Positions 55,718-64,000 of a stretch of 64,000 nucleotides of DNA are shown one piece after another. How positions within the stretch are numbered: the first letter of the stretch is position 1; each line of letters opens with the position of its first letter. The translations under genes and the position numbers were made by a program. The notes under the pieces were generated by a model. The model made no database searches. It was not told the origin of the DNA and saw only the letters and a list, made by a program, of their open reading frames with translations. The DNA comes from Orrella daihaiensis (GTDB lineage: Bacteria > Pseudomonadota > Gammaproteobacteria > Burkholderiales > Burkholderiaceae_B), in the NCBI RefSeq assembly GCF_022811525.1, contig NZ_CP063982.1, positions 1 to 64,000 on the forward strand, written 5' to 3'.

Positions 55718-57700
55718 TTACCCCGACTCCCCATAGGGTAGATACACAATGCCACCTGCAATTGCATCCTGCACGTTTGCAATGTTTTCAGCTGACTCAC
55801 TGAAGTACGCTAACACGTCAGCTCGACTTAGTCCCTTGCTCATGACATCAATCCAGTAGTCGTAACCAGACTGATCCGGTTGGCGATCGAGCACATTGGC
55901 GTACAGTAAATCTACGAACTGCTCGTCACTGCTTGATGCACCATAACGAGTTTCGAACTCAAGGCTCTGGACGAACCCCATGGCAACCGAAGACAGCGAC
56001 GCCCCCTGATCCATCTGAGCAATCCAATAACCCAGACCGCTGGTATCGGGTGCACGGTCAAATGCGGCTTGATAGATGCGATAGGCTTGACCAGAGATCC
56101 CACTGATATCTAGCGCTACGTTCACGTCCGTAAAACTCAACCGCTCGATACTCTTGAGTGTGTCGCTATCTGAGCCGGCGCTAGTCACTATCCATTCATC
56201 GTCGCCTCGACGATCAATGGTAACCATTGCGAAACTGACCCTGTAGGCAGCTGTATCTAGACCTACGCCACCATCCAGTGACAGATTTGTGCCCGTAACA
56301 TCAAATAAGTCATCACCCGCATAACCCTTGATGTCAGTGCCAACGCCAGCAGCATTCAATCTTTCGCTGGCATCACGATACAGTGCATTGATGACAGCGG
56401 TGACTGGCGTGCCATCCTGTTGCATCACAAATAATTCGGGTCCGCTGTCAAACGTATCAATGACTCGGATGTACTCAGTCGTTGTGAGCAAGCCAGGCAG
56501 CGTTAAGCCTCTTGCGCCCGCAGCACTCAACTGCACAAATTGCTGGCCATCGACATTGCGAAACATCTGAGGGGCCAAGTTCCAATCTGCACCCGAACGA
56601 TTGGCTGTTCCATTCCAACCATTGAGAATGATGTCTTGATAGCCATCACCGTCAAAGTCAACGATCTCGAACTCGCGAAACTGCAGCTCAGAAAACGACC
56701 AAGCGTTGCGAGCCATCAGCTCGCTCGTCACTCGCTCAAGGCCACCGAGACCATCGTTCTCATAAATTTCTAGTCCGTTCCCCGTATAGCGTCCCTGCAA
56801 ATTGCCATACTGTCCCTCGAACGACAGCACCAAATCGAGGTCACCATCCAGATCATAGTCAACTGGCACGACACGAGTGGCGCCCATACTGTTAAATAAG
56901 CCATCGCGCGGCATCACGGACGCCACCCGATAGTCACCCGAGCCTGAACGCTCTAGCACCCGAATGGCACCCCAGTCAGGATTGCCCTCGTGATGCAGGT
57001 AGTTCACCTGAATAACCTGATCTGCACCGGCGCCTTTGATGTCGGCTAGCGCCACAGCACCAGAGCCCCATGATTGAGAAATCACAGAAGCAAACCCTCG
57101 ATCTTGCACAAAACTGCCATCGGCTTGTTGCAGGTAAGCGTGTAAGTCGACATAAACTCCACCTTCCTTTACGCCCATGTGACTGCTGACTACATCAACA
57201 CGACCATCACCATTCAAGTCCCCCGTATCAACAGCATGATTAAACGCACGGGTATTTGATACTTGCTCGAATACAAAGCCATCGCCTCGGTCTGTTGCGA
57301 CCCAGACATGCCCAAACGGCCATGCCTGATAACCACCGTCAGCATATTCCGCACCATGATCCACCACCACAAAACTAGCGGTACCAGCGCTGCCATCACT
57401 GATTACCGCAAAATCTCTGGCGCTCCCCATGGTCACGTCATTCAATATCCGAGACAACTCAAATCCACTATCGCTTGAGCGTACATACTCAAGCCCCGGC
57501 AGCTGCGGATCCCGATAAAAAAGGGTGGGAAAGACATAAGCGTAATCACGACCGTCTGATCCGGTCACAAACGCAGTGCCCCCCGGCTGGAACGGTAAGC
57601 CCTCCAGAATGTTCTGCGCGTCCACAGATGCACCAGACAAATCAGGGGTCGCACCGCGAATCACATTGACATTAAAAGATAAGTTTGTGTCGGTTATCAT
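55718..57700 (-). CDS. FG-GAP/VCBS repeat protein with DUF4214
   Basis: 660 aa. Residues about 40-460 form a probable FG-GAP beta-propeller with GDLNGDGRVDVVSS, YDLDGDLDLVLS and DFDGDGYQDIILNG calcium loops. A short RTX-like motif (GYAGDDLFDVTG) lies near 465. DUF4214 (AAFDRAPDTSGLGYW; VLDRQPDQSGYDYW) occupies about 545-640, with tail GIVYLPYGESG. There is no Sec signal. It has the same plan as the protein at 47727 but an independent sequence in the propeller. About 275 non-coding bases separate it from paralogue E, with nothing notable in them. Confidence 0.87.
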   Translation of the reverse strand: MITDTNLSFNVNVIRGATPDLSGASVDAQNILEGLPFQPGGTAFVTGSDGRDYAYVFPTLFYRDPQLPGLEYVRSSDSGFELSRILNDVTMGSARDFAVISDGSAGTASFVVVDHGAEYADGGYQAWPFGHVWVATDRGDGFVFEQVSNTRAFNHAVDTGDLNGDGRVDVVSSHMGVKEGGVYVDLHAYLQQADGSFVQDRGFASVISQSWGSGAVALADIKGAGADQVIQVNYLHHEGNPDWGAIRVLERSGSGDYRVASVMPRDGLFNSMGATRVVPVDYDLDGDLDLVLSFEGQYGNLQGRYTGNGLEIYENDGLGGLERVTSELMARNAWSFSELQFREFEIVDFDGDGYQDIILNGWNGTANRSGADWNLAPQMFRNVDGQQFVQLSAAGARGLTLPGLLTTTEYIRVIDTFDSGPELFVMQQDGTPVTAVINALYRDASERLNAAGVGTDIKGYAGDDLFDVTGTNLSLDGGVGLDTAAYRVSFAMVTIDRRGDDEWIVTSAGSDSDTLKSIERLSFTDVNVALDISGISGQAYRIYQAAFDRAPDTSGLGYWIAQMDQGASLSSVAMGFVQSLEFETRYGASSSDEQFVDLLYANVLDRQPDQSGYDYWIDVMSKGLSRADVLAYFSESAENIANVQDAIAGGIVYLPYGESG

Positions 57701-57778
57701 GGCAGCGCCTAGCTAAAAAAGGATAGATACTGAAACTTGCAATCTGAACTATCACATTCTAGCCAGGCGAGATCCACC

Positions 57779-59995
57779 TTAAAACGCCCAATCCACCACC
57801 GTGGAGATACCACCCGCAGCAGAGAACACACCCTTGACCGTGTCATTGCCCCACATCTCGGGCTCACCCGCAAAATCCACTGCTACCTGAGCGCGCGCCG
57901 CACCGCTTTGTAGTTGTTCAACCCACCAGTTGCGACCCTCGCCTTCGGGATCACGACCCAAGCCCTGCGTGTAGAGCTGATCGACAAAGGCTGCATCCGA
58001 CAAATTAGGTTGCTCTTGACTGAGCACATCGACCATGTGGTTGGCCATCGCAAGTTCCGACCCGCCTTTTGCTAAAAAGTCTGACCAATGGTTCAAGCCC
58101 TCTTTGTCTGGCGTTGGACGGTTTAGCACCATCTGATACATCACACCTGCTTTCAGGTCGTTCATATCGAAATAAGACAGGGGGTTGTAGGTCGATACCA
58201 GTCCGGGTGCCAAGGCGAGTTTGTCACCGCCCGGTTCAATCGACACAACCGTGACACCCGGATTCGTCACAAAGCTCGTGATGCTGCCATTGTCGTTGGT
58301 TGAATAAATATCGTAGACCGTCTGCAATGACGAGCCTAACTCCCCAATCACTAATTGGTACCAACCAATATCTCCATCGGCTACCGGCACATTGTCAATG
58401 AACAAGAACCCATCCAGACCAGAGGTACCCGCATTGGTAATCGTGAAATCACTGTTCATGACCCAGGATGACCATGGATCGGATTTGGCATCCGATGTGG
58501 CTAGGTCATACGTCACAAACCCATCTGCACCCGCTTTCTCACTAGACGGTGCATACACACGAAATGTCATCGGATAGTTCGCATCGGGGTGATACTTCCC
58601 GCCCAAGCGCGTATCAATTTGCAGCAAGTTCCCGACACCCGCGCCTGCAAAATCATCAGCAGGTTGGTAGTACCAACTGTTGGGTGGCGTAGTGGTCGGT
58701 GCAAGATAGCCCGTCGGGCTTTCGTTAAAACCCGATGGTGGGTTGGACGTCGCACTTGGCGTGGAGCCATTGGCAAACACATTGATGTCTACACTAGCTG
58801 CATCCTGTGTACCCGTCCAGAGATTAGGCGCAGGCGTCACACCGCCTACAGCCAACAAATCAGAGAACGTGTAGCCATAGGGATTACCGAATCCCGCAAT
58901 CGCACCGGCATACTGATCATGGGTCGCATTAGGCAATACATTATCAACACTGATGGTTGTGACACCCTGTGCCTTTGCTGCCGCCGCCTCATAGTTATAA
59001 AGCTGTGACCAATTCCAACTATTGGACAGAGAAATCTTCGCTACACCAGGCCCACCATTGATTGCCGTATCCGTGGTGTGCGGGTTGGTATATGTGGCAC
59101 TAGCGCCCCACAGTCCGGCATCAAAGCCAGACACCAAATACGACTTCACAAACCCATTTGCGTCATTGGCAAACGTCGGCGCATAAATCGCATTTTGTAG
59201 ATCAGCATACGAAACAGTCACTGTCTCCGTATTCGATCCTGGCAACCCAGGAAACAATGGCTTTAATACAAAATCGGCATTCTCATCTTTGCCTTGAACA
59301 CTCAATTGATACAAGTTCAACGTACTGGCATTAAAGAAATACTGCGACTTCACGCCTGCCGCGACACGCGGGTTAGAAACCAGATCATTCAGGTACGGTT
59401 GCCACACATCGGTTGGCCAAAGATCTGCATTAGCGTTAGGCCCCAAAATCATCGGGACATTCGTGCCCGCACCTTGCACGGCTGCAGCCGGCATCGCGTC
59501 GATCATGGTTTGCAGGCTGACCTTGAACCCAGACGAACTAATCGTGCCGGCTGGCTGGCCGTTGACATGCACCGCCACATTGGGTCCGTAGTTGTTCAGA
59601 GCCGATATATCGATCTGGTCAAACACTGACGGTGTCAAGACCGCCTCAACCAACGTGAAGCTGTATCCAGATGCCAGGGCATTGGCAGTCGTGATATTGG
59701 TCTTGTCTGACAGGATGCTGCTCAGATCGCCCGCAGTCGAGTCAACCGACTGCATCACCACAAAGTAGTTTGACGGATACACGCCAGGCTCATTTGATCC
59801 TTGATTAACCGTCGCTTGGACAACGCTTGGAAACGCGCCGTTCTCCAACAAGGAAATGACGTTGCTGCTGGTACCGGTCTGCCCATTAACGGGCACCGGG
59901 TTACCGCTCTGGTCAAAAGCCGCGAAATAAATATTGCTGTAATCCGATACCGAGATGGCCGGATCTAGATTCAAGTTAAATGTCGTGGTTGCCAT
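57779..59995 (-). CDS. large exported-type protein with C-terminal DUF4214
   Basis: 738 aa. Residues 1-615 are a beta-rich, N/S/T/G/P-rich region with no RTX repeats. I cannot assign it. The opening (TTTFNLNLDP, SNIYFAAFDQSGNPV) and the block SVFDQIDISALNNYG are faintly like carbohydrate-active beta-sandwich proteins, but no catalytic motif can be named. Residues about 625-725 hold DUF4214 (MVLNRPTPDKEGLNHW; GLGRDPEGEGRNWW). The tail, GGISTVVDWAF, is a variant of the other endings. There is no Sec signal and low cysteine content. It is the last DUF4214 gene of the array and is divergent from the methyltransferase gene. Confidence 0.82.
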   Translation of the reverse strand: MATTTFNLNLDPAISVSDYSNIYFAAFDQSGNPVPVNGQTGTSSNVISLLENGAFPSVVQATVNQGSNEPGVYPSNYFVVMQSVDSTAGDLSSILSDKTNITTANALASGYSFTLVEAVLTPSVFDQIDISALNNYGPNVAVHVNGQPAGTISSSGFKVSLQTMIDAMPAAAVQGAGTNVPMILGPNANADLWPTDVWQPYLNDLVSNPRVAAGVKSQYFFNASTLNLYQLSVQGKDENADFVLKPLFPGLPGSNTETVTVSYADLQNAIYAPTFANDANGFVKSYLVSGFDAGLWGASATYTNPHTTDTAINGGPGVAKISLSNSWNWSQLYNYEAAAAKAQGVTTISVDNVLPNATHDQYAGAIAGFGNPYGYTFSDLLAVGGVTPAPNLWTGTQDAASVDINVFANGSTPSATSNPPSGFNESPTGYLAPTTTPPNSWYYQPADDFAGAGVGNLLQIDTRLGGKYHPDANYPMTFRVYAPSSEKAGADGFVTYDLATSDAKSDPWSSWVMNSDFTITNAGTSGLDGFLFIDNVPVADGDIGWYQLVIGELGSSLQTVYDIYSTNDNGSITSFVTNPGVTVVSIEPGGDKLALAPGLVSTYNPLSYFDMNDLKAGVMYQMVLNRPTPDKEGLNHWSDFLAKGGSELAMANHMVDVLSQEQPNLSDAAFVDQLYTQGLGRDPEGEGRNWWVEQLQSGAARAQVAVDFAGEPEMWGNDTVKGVFSAAGGISTVVDWAF

Positions 59996-60190
59996 GGTGC
60001 TTTACCTCCTGACTAGACCGAAGCAGCGCTGCATCTGTCGCATACACAACGCACTGACGACTGAACACTGGTTTCAGGCTATACCCATTGGTAGCATCGG
60101 GCAAGCGCCTTCATCACAAAATAGGCCATCTGATTGTTGACACAGACGGTTAGAATCAAGGCATTGATCCCTATAACCAAGGCAAACTTT

Positions 60191-61735
60191 ATGACCGACT
60201 GGACCGCTGGCTATGTAGCTGACATTGGCTACACCTATGGCTACTACACTGAACTGAACCCTTTGCGCGCCCGCCTGGCCTTGATTCAATCCGGCATTGC
60301 GCCACCAGCGGCCAACGGCGCGTCTTGCGAACTGGGATTTGGCCAAGGTGTCAGCGTGAACATGCACGCGGCAGCGACCGCTTCTTCATGGTGGGCAACC
60401 GACTTTAATCCTAGTCAGGCGGGATTTGCCCAGTCGTTGGCACAACACTCCGGTGCCGCCGCACAGCTGTCGGATGAAGCATTTGAAGAATTTTGTAACC
60501 GCGACGATCTGCCCATGTTTGATTTCATTGGCTTGCACGGCATCTGGAGCTGGATATCAGATGACAACCGCGCAGTAATCGTCGATTTTGTACAAAAACG
60601 GCTCAAGGTCGGTGGTGTGCTCTATATCTCCTACAACACACTACCTGGCTGGGCGGCCTTTGCCCCGATGCGTCACTTGATGACCCATCACGCCAGCGTC
60701 GTCGGTTCTAGTGGCGCCGGCATTGTGTCGCGTATTGACGGTGCGATTGATTTCGCAGAAAAGTTACTTGCGACCAACCCATTGTTTGCCAGAGCCAACC
60801 CGCAAGTTGGTGAGCGGATCAAGAAACTCAAAGAACAAAACCGTCACTATCTGGCACATGAATACTTCAACCGTGACTGGCACCCCATGCACTTCGACAC
60901 GCTGATGCAATGGCTTGAGCCCGCCAAGGTTCAATTCGCAGGATCAGCGAACTATCTGGACTACGTTGATGCGCTAAACCTCTCAAAAGAGCAACAAGAA
61001 CTGCTCGCCAGTATCAGCGATCCCATGTTCAAGGAAAGTGTGCGTGATTTCATGATCAACCAGCAGTTCCGTAAAGATTACTGGGTCAAAGGCAAACGCT
61101 CACTATCGGCTCTCGAGCGCTTGGAAGCATTGCGCCAAGAAAAAGTACTACTGACCACCCCACGCGCTGATATTGCACTGAAAGCCACAGGCTCACTGGG
61201 CGAGGCGACGCTCACCGAATCGATCTACAACCCGATTCTTGATCTTTTGGCTGACCATCAGGTCAAATCCATCGGTGAACTCGAGCAAGCACTGGCCAAA
61301 CAAAACGCCAATGTCAATCTAGGACAGCTGTTGCAAGCCATTTTGGTGTTAGCCGGTCTGGGTCATGTTTACTCGGCTCAAGATGATGCGACCGCCACGA
61401 AAGCCAGTAAACAGACACAAGCACTAAACAAGCACCTGATGCAACTAGCCCGCAGCAGCCAGGACATCACCGTTCTGGCCAGCCCGGTCACGGGCGGTGG
61501 CCTGCCAGTGAGCCGCTTTGGGCAACTGTTTCTTCTTTCACTCGCTTCGGGCAAGAAAGAGCCCAAACAGTGGGCCGAGGATGCCTGGCACTGGCTCGAG
61601 ATCCAAGGGCAACGTTTACTAAAAGAGGGTAAGACCTTGGAAACCAAAGAAGACAACCTGAAAGAACTGACCGAACAGGCGCAAACCTTCGCAACCAAAC
61701 AGTTACCTATCCTGAAGTCAGCCAAGGTCATCTAA
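60191..61735 (+). CDS. class I SAM methyltransferase with regulatory domain
   Basis: 514 aa. The N-terminal part is a Rossmann-fold methyltransferase with motif I CELGFGQGVSVNM (about 51-63) and later strands FDFIGLHGIWSW and GGVLYISYN. Residues about 205-300 correspond to the methyltransferase regulatory domain (MethyTransf_Reg). The rest is a helical C-terminal domain. The substrate is unknown; relatives are found beside surface-polysaccharide and glycan genes. The ATG at 60191 has AAGG about 9 bases upstream; the frame opens earlier at 60134 without support. A 22-bp hairpin terminator follows the stop. The position between the DUF4214 array and a SPINDLY-type transferase suggests modification of surface proteins or their glycans. 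Confidence 0.9.
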   Translation: MTDWTAGYVADIGYTYGYYTELNPLRARLALIQSGIAPPAANGASCELGFGQGVSVNMHAAATASSWWATDFNPSQAGFAQSLAQHSGAAAQLSDEAFEEFCNRDDLPMFDFIGLHGIWSWISDDNRAVIVDFVQKRLKVGGVLYISYNTLPGWAAFAPMRHLMTHHASVVGSSGAGIVSRIDGAIDFAEKLLATNPLFARANPQVGERIKKLKEQNRHYLAHEYFNRDWHPMHFDTLMQWLEPAKVQFAGSANYLDYVDALNLSKEQQELLASISDPMFKESVRDFMINQQFRKDYWVKGKRSLSALERLEALRQEKVLLTTPRADIALKATGSLGEATLTESIYNPILDLLADHQVKSIGELEQALAKQNANVNLGQLLQAILVLAGLGHVYSAQDDATATKASKQTQALNKHLMQLARSSQDITVLASPVTGGGLPVSRFGQLFLLSLASGKKEPKQWAEDAWHWLEIQGQRLLKEGKTLETKEDNLKELTEQAQTFATKQLPILKSAKVI

Positions 61736-61761
61736 CACCCTCGCCAGCAACCTAGCCATCC

Positions 61762-61810
61762 ATATCCACCCCATTTAAAGAGATTTTTTCTCTCTAAATG
61801 GGGTGGATAT
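61762..61810 (+). terminator. hairpin terminator after the methyltransferase gene
   Basis: An inverted repeat with 22-base arms (61762-61783 and 61789-61810) and one mismatch, enclosing a short T-rich loop and followed by TTGTTTTC. It separates the methyltransferase from the RloA-like gene. Confidence 0.75.
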
Positions 61811-61863
61811 TTGTTTTCATGCGATAATTGGCGCCTCAAAGATAATTTTTCCGTTTAAAAGCG

Positions 61864-63183
61864 ATGATCATCAGCTTTACCGTCGAGAATTGGATGTCGT
61901 TTCGGGACCGGGTCACGTTTTCCATGGTGGCCAGTCGCGAACGTCAGCATGGCGACCGATTGCCCAAACTGGCCAAATACAACACCCGTGTGCTGCCGTT
62001 GGCTGCCATTTATGGTGGCAACGCATCGGGCAAGACCAATTTCTTCAAAGCACTTAATTTCGTCAAAACACTTGTGGTCAAGGGAACCCAACCCGACAGT
62101 TACTTGGCAGTTGACGGCTTTCGGTTGGATGAGGTCAGCACCGACCGTCCATCTCACTTTGCCTTGGAGCTTCTCATCGATGACATCATTTATGAGCTGT
62201 CCTTTACGGCCAACCGCAAAGTAATCCTCGAAGAAAAGCTGGTGATGATCACAAGTACCAGCGAACGAGTGCTATACGAACGACTAGGTGAAGCCATCCG
62301 TTTCGACGCATCATTAAAAAAAGACCAATTTCTGCAATTTGCCTTTAAAGGCACTCGCAGCAATCAGCTGTTCCTGACCAATTCAGTCTCACAGAAAGTT
62401 AACAACTTCCGGGGTGTCTACGACTGGTTTAAGGACACACTGGACCTAGTGGCACCAGACTCACGGTTTGAGCCGTTCGAGCAATTCCTAGACGACAGTC
62501 ACCCGCTTTACAGCACAATGAATGAACTGCTGCCACAACTGGACACTGGAATCACTCATCTGGGTGGTGAACAAATACCCTTTGAGAATATTGCTCTGCC
62601 AGAGGCAATGAAAGTTATGTTGCAAGAAGAAATCAAAGAAGGCATGACGATTCGGCTGATGTCCGACAAAAATGATCGATTCGTCTTTACCCGCAAGAGC
62701 GGTGAACTCACCGCCCAAAAACTAGTCACCTTCCACCCTAAAGCCAATGGAGCCCTTGCTAAATTTGAGATCAGGCAAGAGTCCGATGGCTCGCAACGAG
62801 TCATCGATTTGCTGCCCGCATTTCTTGAGCTCGCAACGCCCGGGTCAAAGAAGGTGTTCGTGATTGATGAGCTCGATCGCAGTTTGCATACGCTGCTAAC
62901 TCGCCGGCTGCTGCAAGCGTATTTGGCAAGTTGCAGTGCCGGTTCAAGGTCACAACTGTTGCTCACCACCCATGATGTACTTCTAATGGATCAAGATTTG
63001 CTTCGTCGCGATGAAATGTGGATTGCCGAACGCAAGTCAGATGGCGCATCAATATTAATGTCATTTGCTGAGTATAAAGATGTGCGCTACGACAAAGATA
63101 TTCGCAAAAGCTACCTGCAAGGCAGGCTAGGTGGTATTCCACAGTTGCTGCTCGGTGAGCATCTTCTAAAAAACACAAAGTAA
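61864..63183 (+). CDS. RloA-like AAA15-family ATPase (AbiL-type defence candidate)
   Basis: 439 aa, an ABC/SMC-like ATPase of the AAA15/AAA_21 class. Walker A is [10 protein letters not shown] with K57, inside the typical N-terminal sequence [11 protein letters not shown]. Walker B is [12 protein letters not shown] (near 325-336), followed by [11 protein letters not shown]. It pairs with an RloB-family gene 22 bases downstream. Such pairs are described as R-linked ORFs in restriction loci and as AbiL-type abortive-infection systems. Phage defence is therefore the likely role, with the ATPase as sensor or gate for the RloB effector. Confidence 0.88.
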   Translation: MIISFTVENWMSFRDRVTFSMVASRERQHGDRLPKLAKYNTRVLPLAAIYGGNASGKTNFFKALNFVKTLVVKGTQPDSYLAVDGFRLDEVSTDRPSHFALELLIDDIIYELSFTANRKVILEEKLVMITSTSERVLYERLGEAIRFDASLKKDQFLQFAFKGTRSNQLFLTNSVSQKVNNFRGVYDWFKDTLDLVAPDSRFEPFEQFLDDSHPLYSTMNELLPQLDTGITHLGGEQIPFENIALPEAMKVMLQEEIKEGMTIRLMSDKNDRFVFTRKSGELTAQKLVTFHPKANGALAKFEIRQESDGSQRVIDLLPAFLELATPGSKKVFVIDELDRSLHTLLTRRLLQAYLASCSAGSRSQLLLTTHDVLLMDQDLLRRDEMWIAERKSDGASILMSFAEYKDVRYDKDIRKSYLQGRLGGIPQLLLGEHLLKNTK

Positions 63184-63205
63184 ACGCCTGCAAGAGGTTT
63201 ACCGC

Positions 63206-63820
63206 TTGACGACATCACGCAGAAAATTCCAGCGCCCACTTGGTGTGCGACGTTACAAAAAATTATTTGTCATCGCCACAGAAGGCACCAAAACGGAACC
63301 GATCTATTTCCGCATGTTCAATGATGATGCACTTATCGTGCGCATTAATTGCTTGAAAGGAAATGTAGGCAGTGCGCCCCTCAAAGTCTTAAAAAGAATG
63401 ACTGATCACCTACAACGCGAGAACCTCCGGCCCTCAGACCAAGCATGGCTGGTTGTAGACAAAGATCAGTGGACCGAAGACCAGCTAGGTAAGTTACACC
63501 AATGGTCGCTGAAACAGAGGAATTATGGATTTGCATTAAGCAATCCAAAATTTGAATACTGGTTATTGTTGCACTTTGAAGAAGGAATCGGGGTCGCTTC
63601 GTCCCGCGATTGCACGGAACGACTCAAACGCTGGCTGCCAGATTACGATAAAGGGCTAGACACAAGAAAAACTGGCCGTCCACAAATCAACGCAGCGATT
63701 AAGCGGGCCAAAATACGCGATCATCAAACATGCGAAGACTGGCCCAGATCATTCGGACAGACAACGGTTTATCGCCTTGTAGAGAACATCCTGAATACCC
63801 ATGTTGAGCAAGCCGCATAA
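63206..63820 (+). CDS. rloB: RloB family protein
   Basis: 204 aa with the RloB signature: [15 protein letters not shown] (about 22-36), WLVVDKDQW (about 82-90) and [14 protein letters not shown] (about 112-125). The acidic residues (E in ATEG, D-x-D in VDKD) fit the Toprim-like nuclease fold proposed for this family. The start is TTG with AGAGG about 9 bases upstream; no ATG precedes the conserved region. Its stop codon abuts the stop of the convergent glycosyltransferase gene with no base between. Confidence 0.88.
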   Translation: MTTSRRKFQRPLGVRRYKKLFVIATEGTKTEPIYFRMFNDDALIVRINCLKGNVGSAPLKVLKRMTDHLQRENLRPSDQAWLVVDKDQWTEDQLGKLHQWSLKQRNYGFALSNPKFEYWLLLHFEEGIGVASSRDCTERLKRWLPDYDKGLDTRKTGRPQINAAIKRAKIRDHQTCEDWPRSFGQTTVYRLVENILNTHVEQAA

Positions 63821-64000
63821 TCACCCAGGGGTTTCCAGCACGCGAGCGTAGACCGCCAGCAAAGTCTCTTGTAGGCCTTGCACTGCCCGGGGTAGATCCA
63901 TCAGACTTGAACCTTGCATGCGTGCCCGCAGTCCTGCTCTCATCGATTTCAAGGCCTCGGTATCGCTAGCCAGTTCAGTCGCGATTCGTACATAATCATC
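63821..64000 (-). CDS. SPINDLY-type O-linked N-acetylglucosamine transferase, C-terminus (partial)
   Basis: An open frame of 59 codons plus stop running off the right edge. DDYVRIATELASDTEALKSM followed by RAGLRARMQGSSLMD and a final helix (AVYARVLETPG) is the characteristic end of GT41/SPINDLY-family transferases, where the segment follows the donor-binding domain. The usual final YRxMW motif is replaced by a shorter ending. Such enzymes glycosylate proteins in the cytoplasm, and with the GT4 gene at 46157 this supports glycosylation of the exported proteins. The catalytic domain is outside the window. Confidence 0.7.
   Translation of the reverse strand, partial: DDYVRIATELASDTEALKSMRAGLRARMQGSSLMDLPRAVQGLQETLLAVYARVLETPG

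Overview
The window is about 64 kb of a Gram-negative chromosome with mid-range GC. The family set (7TMR-DISM histidine kinase, LapB-type type I secretion, SapC, SPINDLY-type glycosyltransferase, IS481, DUF6641) suggests a proteobacterium, most likely a betaproteobacterium (Burkholderiales). This is inference; there is no rRNA or other marker gene here to settle it.

Layout. (1) 1-6.3 kb is an accessory island. It holds a P4-type integrase, a DUF6641 protein with a small coiled-coil partner, an unrecognised protein, a gene-poor stretch with a 13-bp tandem repeat, a catalytic-domain-only tyrosine recombinase, an IS481-family element (copy 1) and an unrecognised coiled-coil gene with an early amber codon. 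(2) 6.4-36.6 kb is a long array of minus-strand genes for very large or medium secreted proteins built from DUF4214 modules plus RTX calcium-binding repeats, Ig-like domains, a glycine-rich domain or phage tail-collar domains. It is interrupted by one plus-strand two-component system (10.3-12.9 kb) and by IS copy 2, which splits a 1164-aa gene exactly in frame. (3) 36.8-41.8 kb is a complete type I secretion system on the minus strand: TolC-like outer-membrane factor, LapB-type ABC transporter and HlyD adaptor, closed by a strong terminator. (4) 41.9-46.1 kb holds two metalloproteases (M64 and M10/serralysin-like), both with C-terminal DUF4214, then a SapC homologue. (5) 46.2-47.6 kb holds a GT4 glycosyltransferase and a DUF6447 protein, divergent from SapC. 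(6) 47.7-60.0 kb is a second array: two FG-GAP/VCBS proteins, five RTX plus DUF4214 proteins in tandem and one unrecognised 738-aa protein, all with DUF4214 at the C-terminus. (7) 60.2-64 kb holds a methyltransferase, a two-gene RloA/RloB (AbiL-like) candidate phage-defence pair, and the C-terminus of a SPINDLY-type O-GlcNAc transferase abutting RloB tail to tail.

How it may work. I count 21 DUF4214 genes (one broken) around one complete type I exporter. Those whose N-termini I checked have no Sec signal peptide. The simplest reading is that the T1SS exports this whole set, that DUF4214 is the common exported or surface-associated module, and that the glycosyltransferases, methyltransferase and SapC modify or help the layer. 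The proteins fall into classes by DUF4214 position (N- or C-terminal) and by a short conserved C-terminal tail, a candidate secretion signal. Within two paralogue groups the C-terminal halves are nearly identical at DNA level while the N-terminal halves differ, with mosaic allele sharing. This looks like recombination among cassettes that present variable domains on a constant export module. A direct repeat, TGAGAG-N4-TGAGAG, upstream of three of these genes and of the histidine kinase gene is a candidate operator for the embedded OmpR-type regulator.
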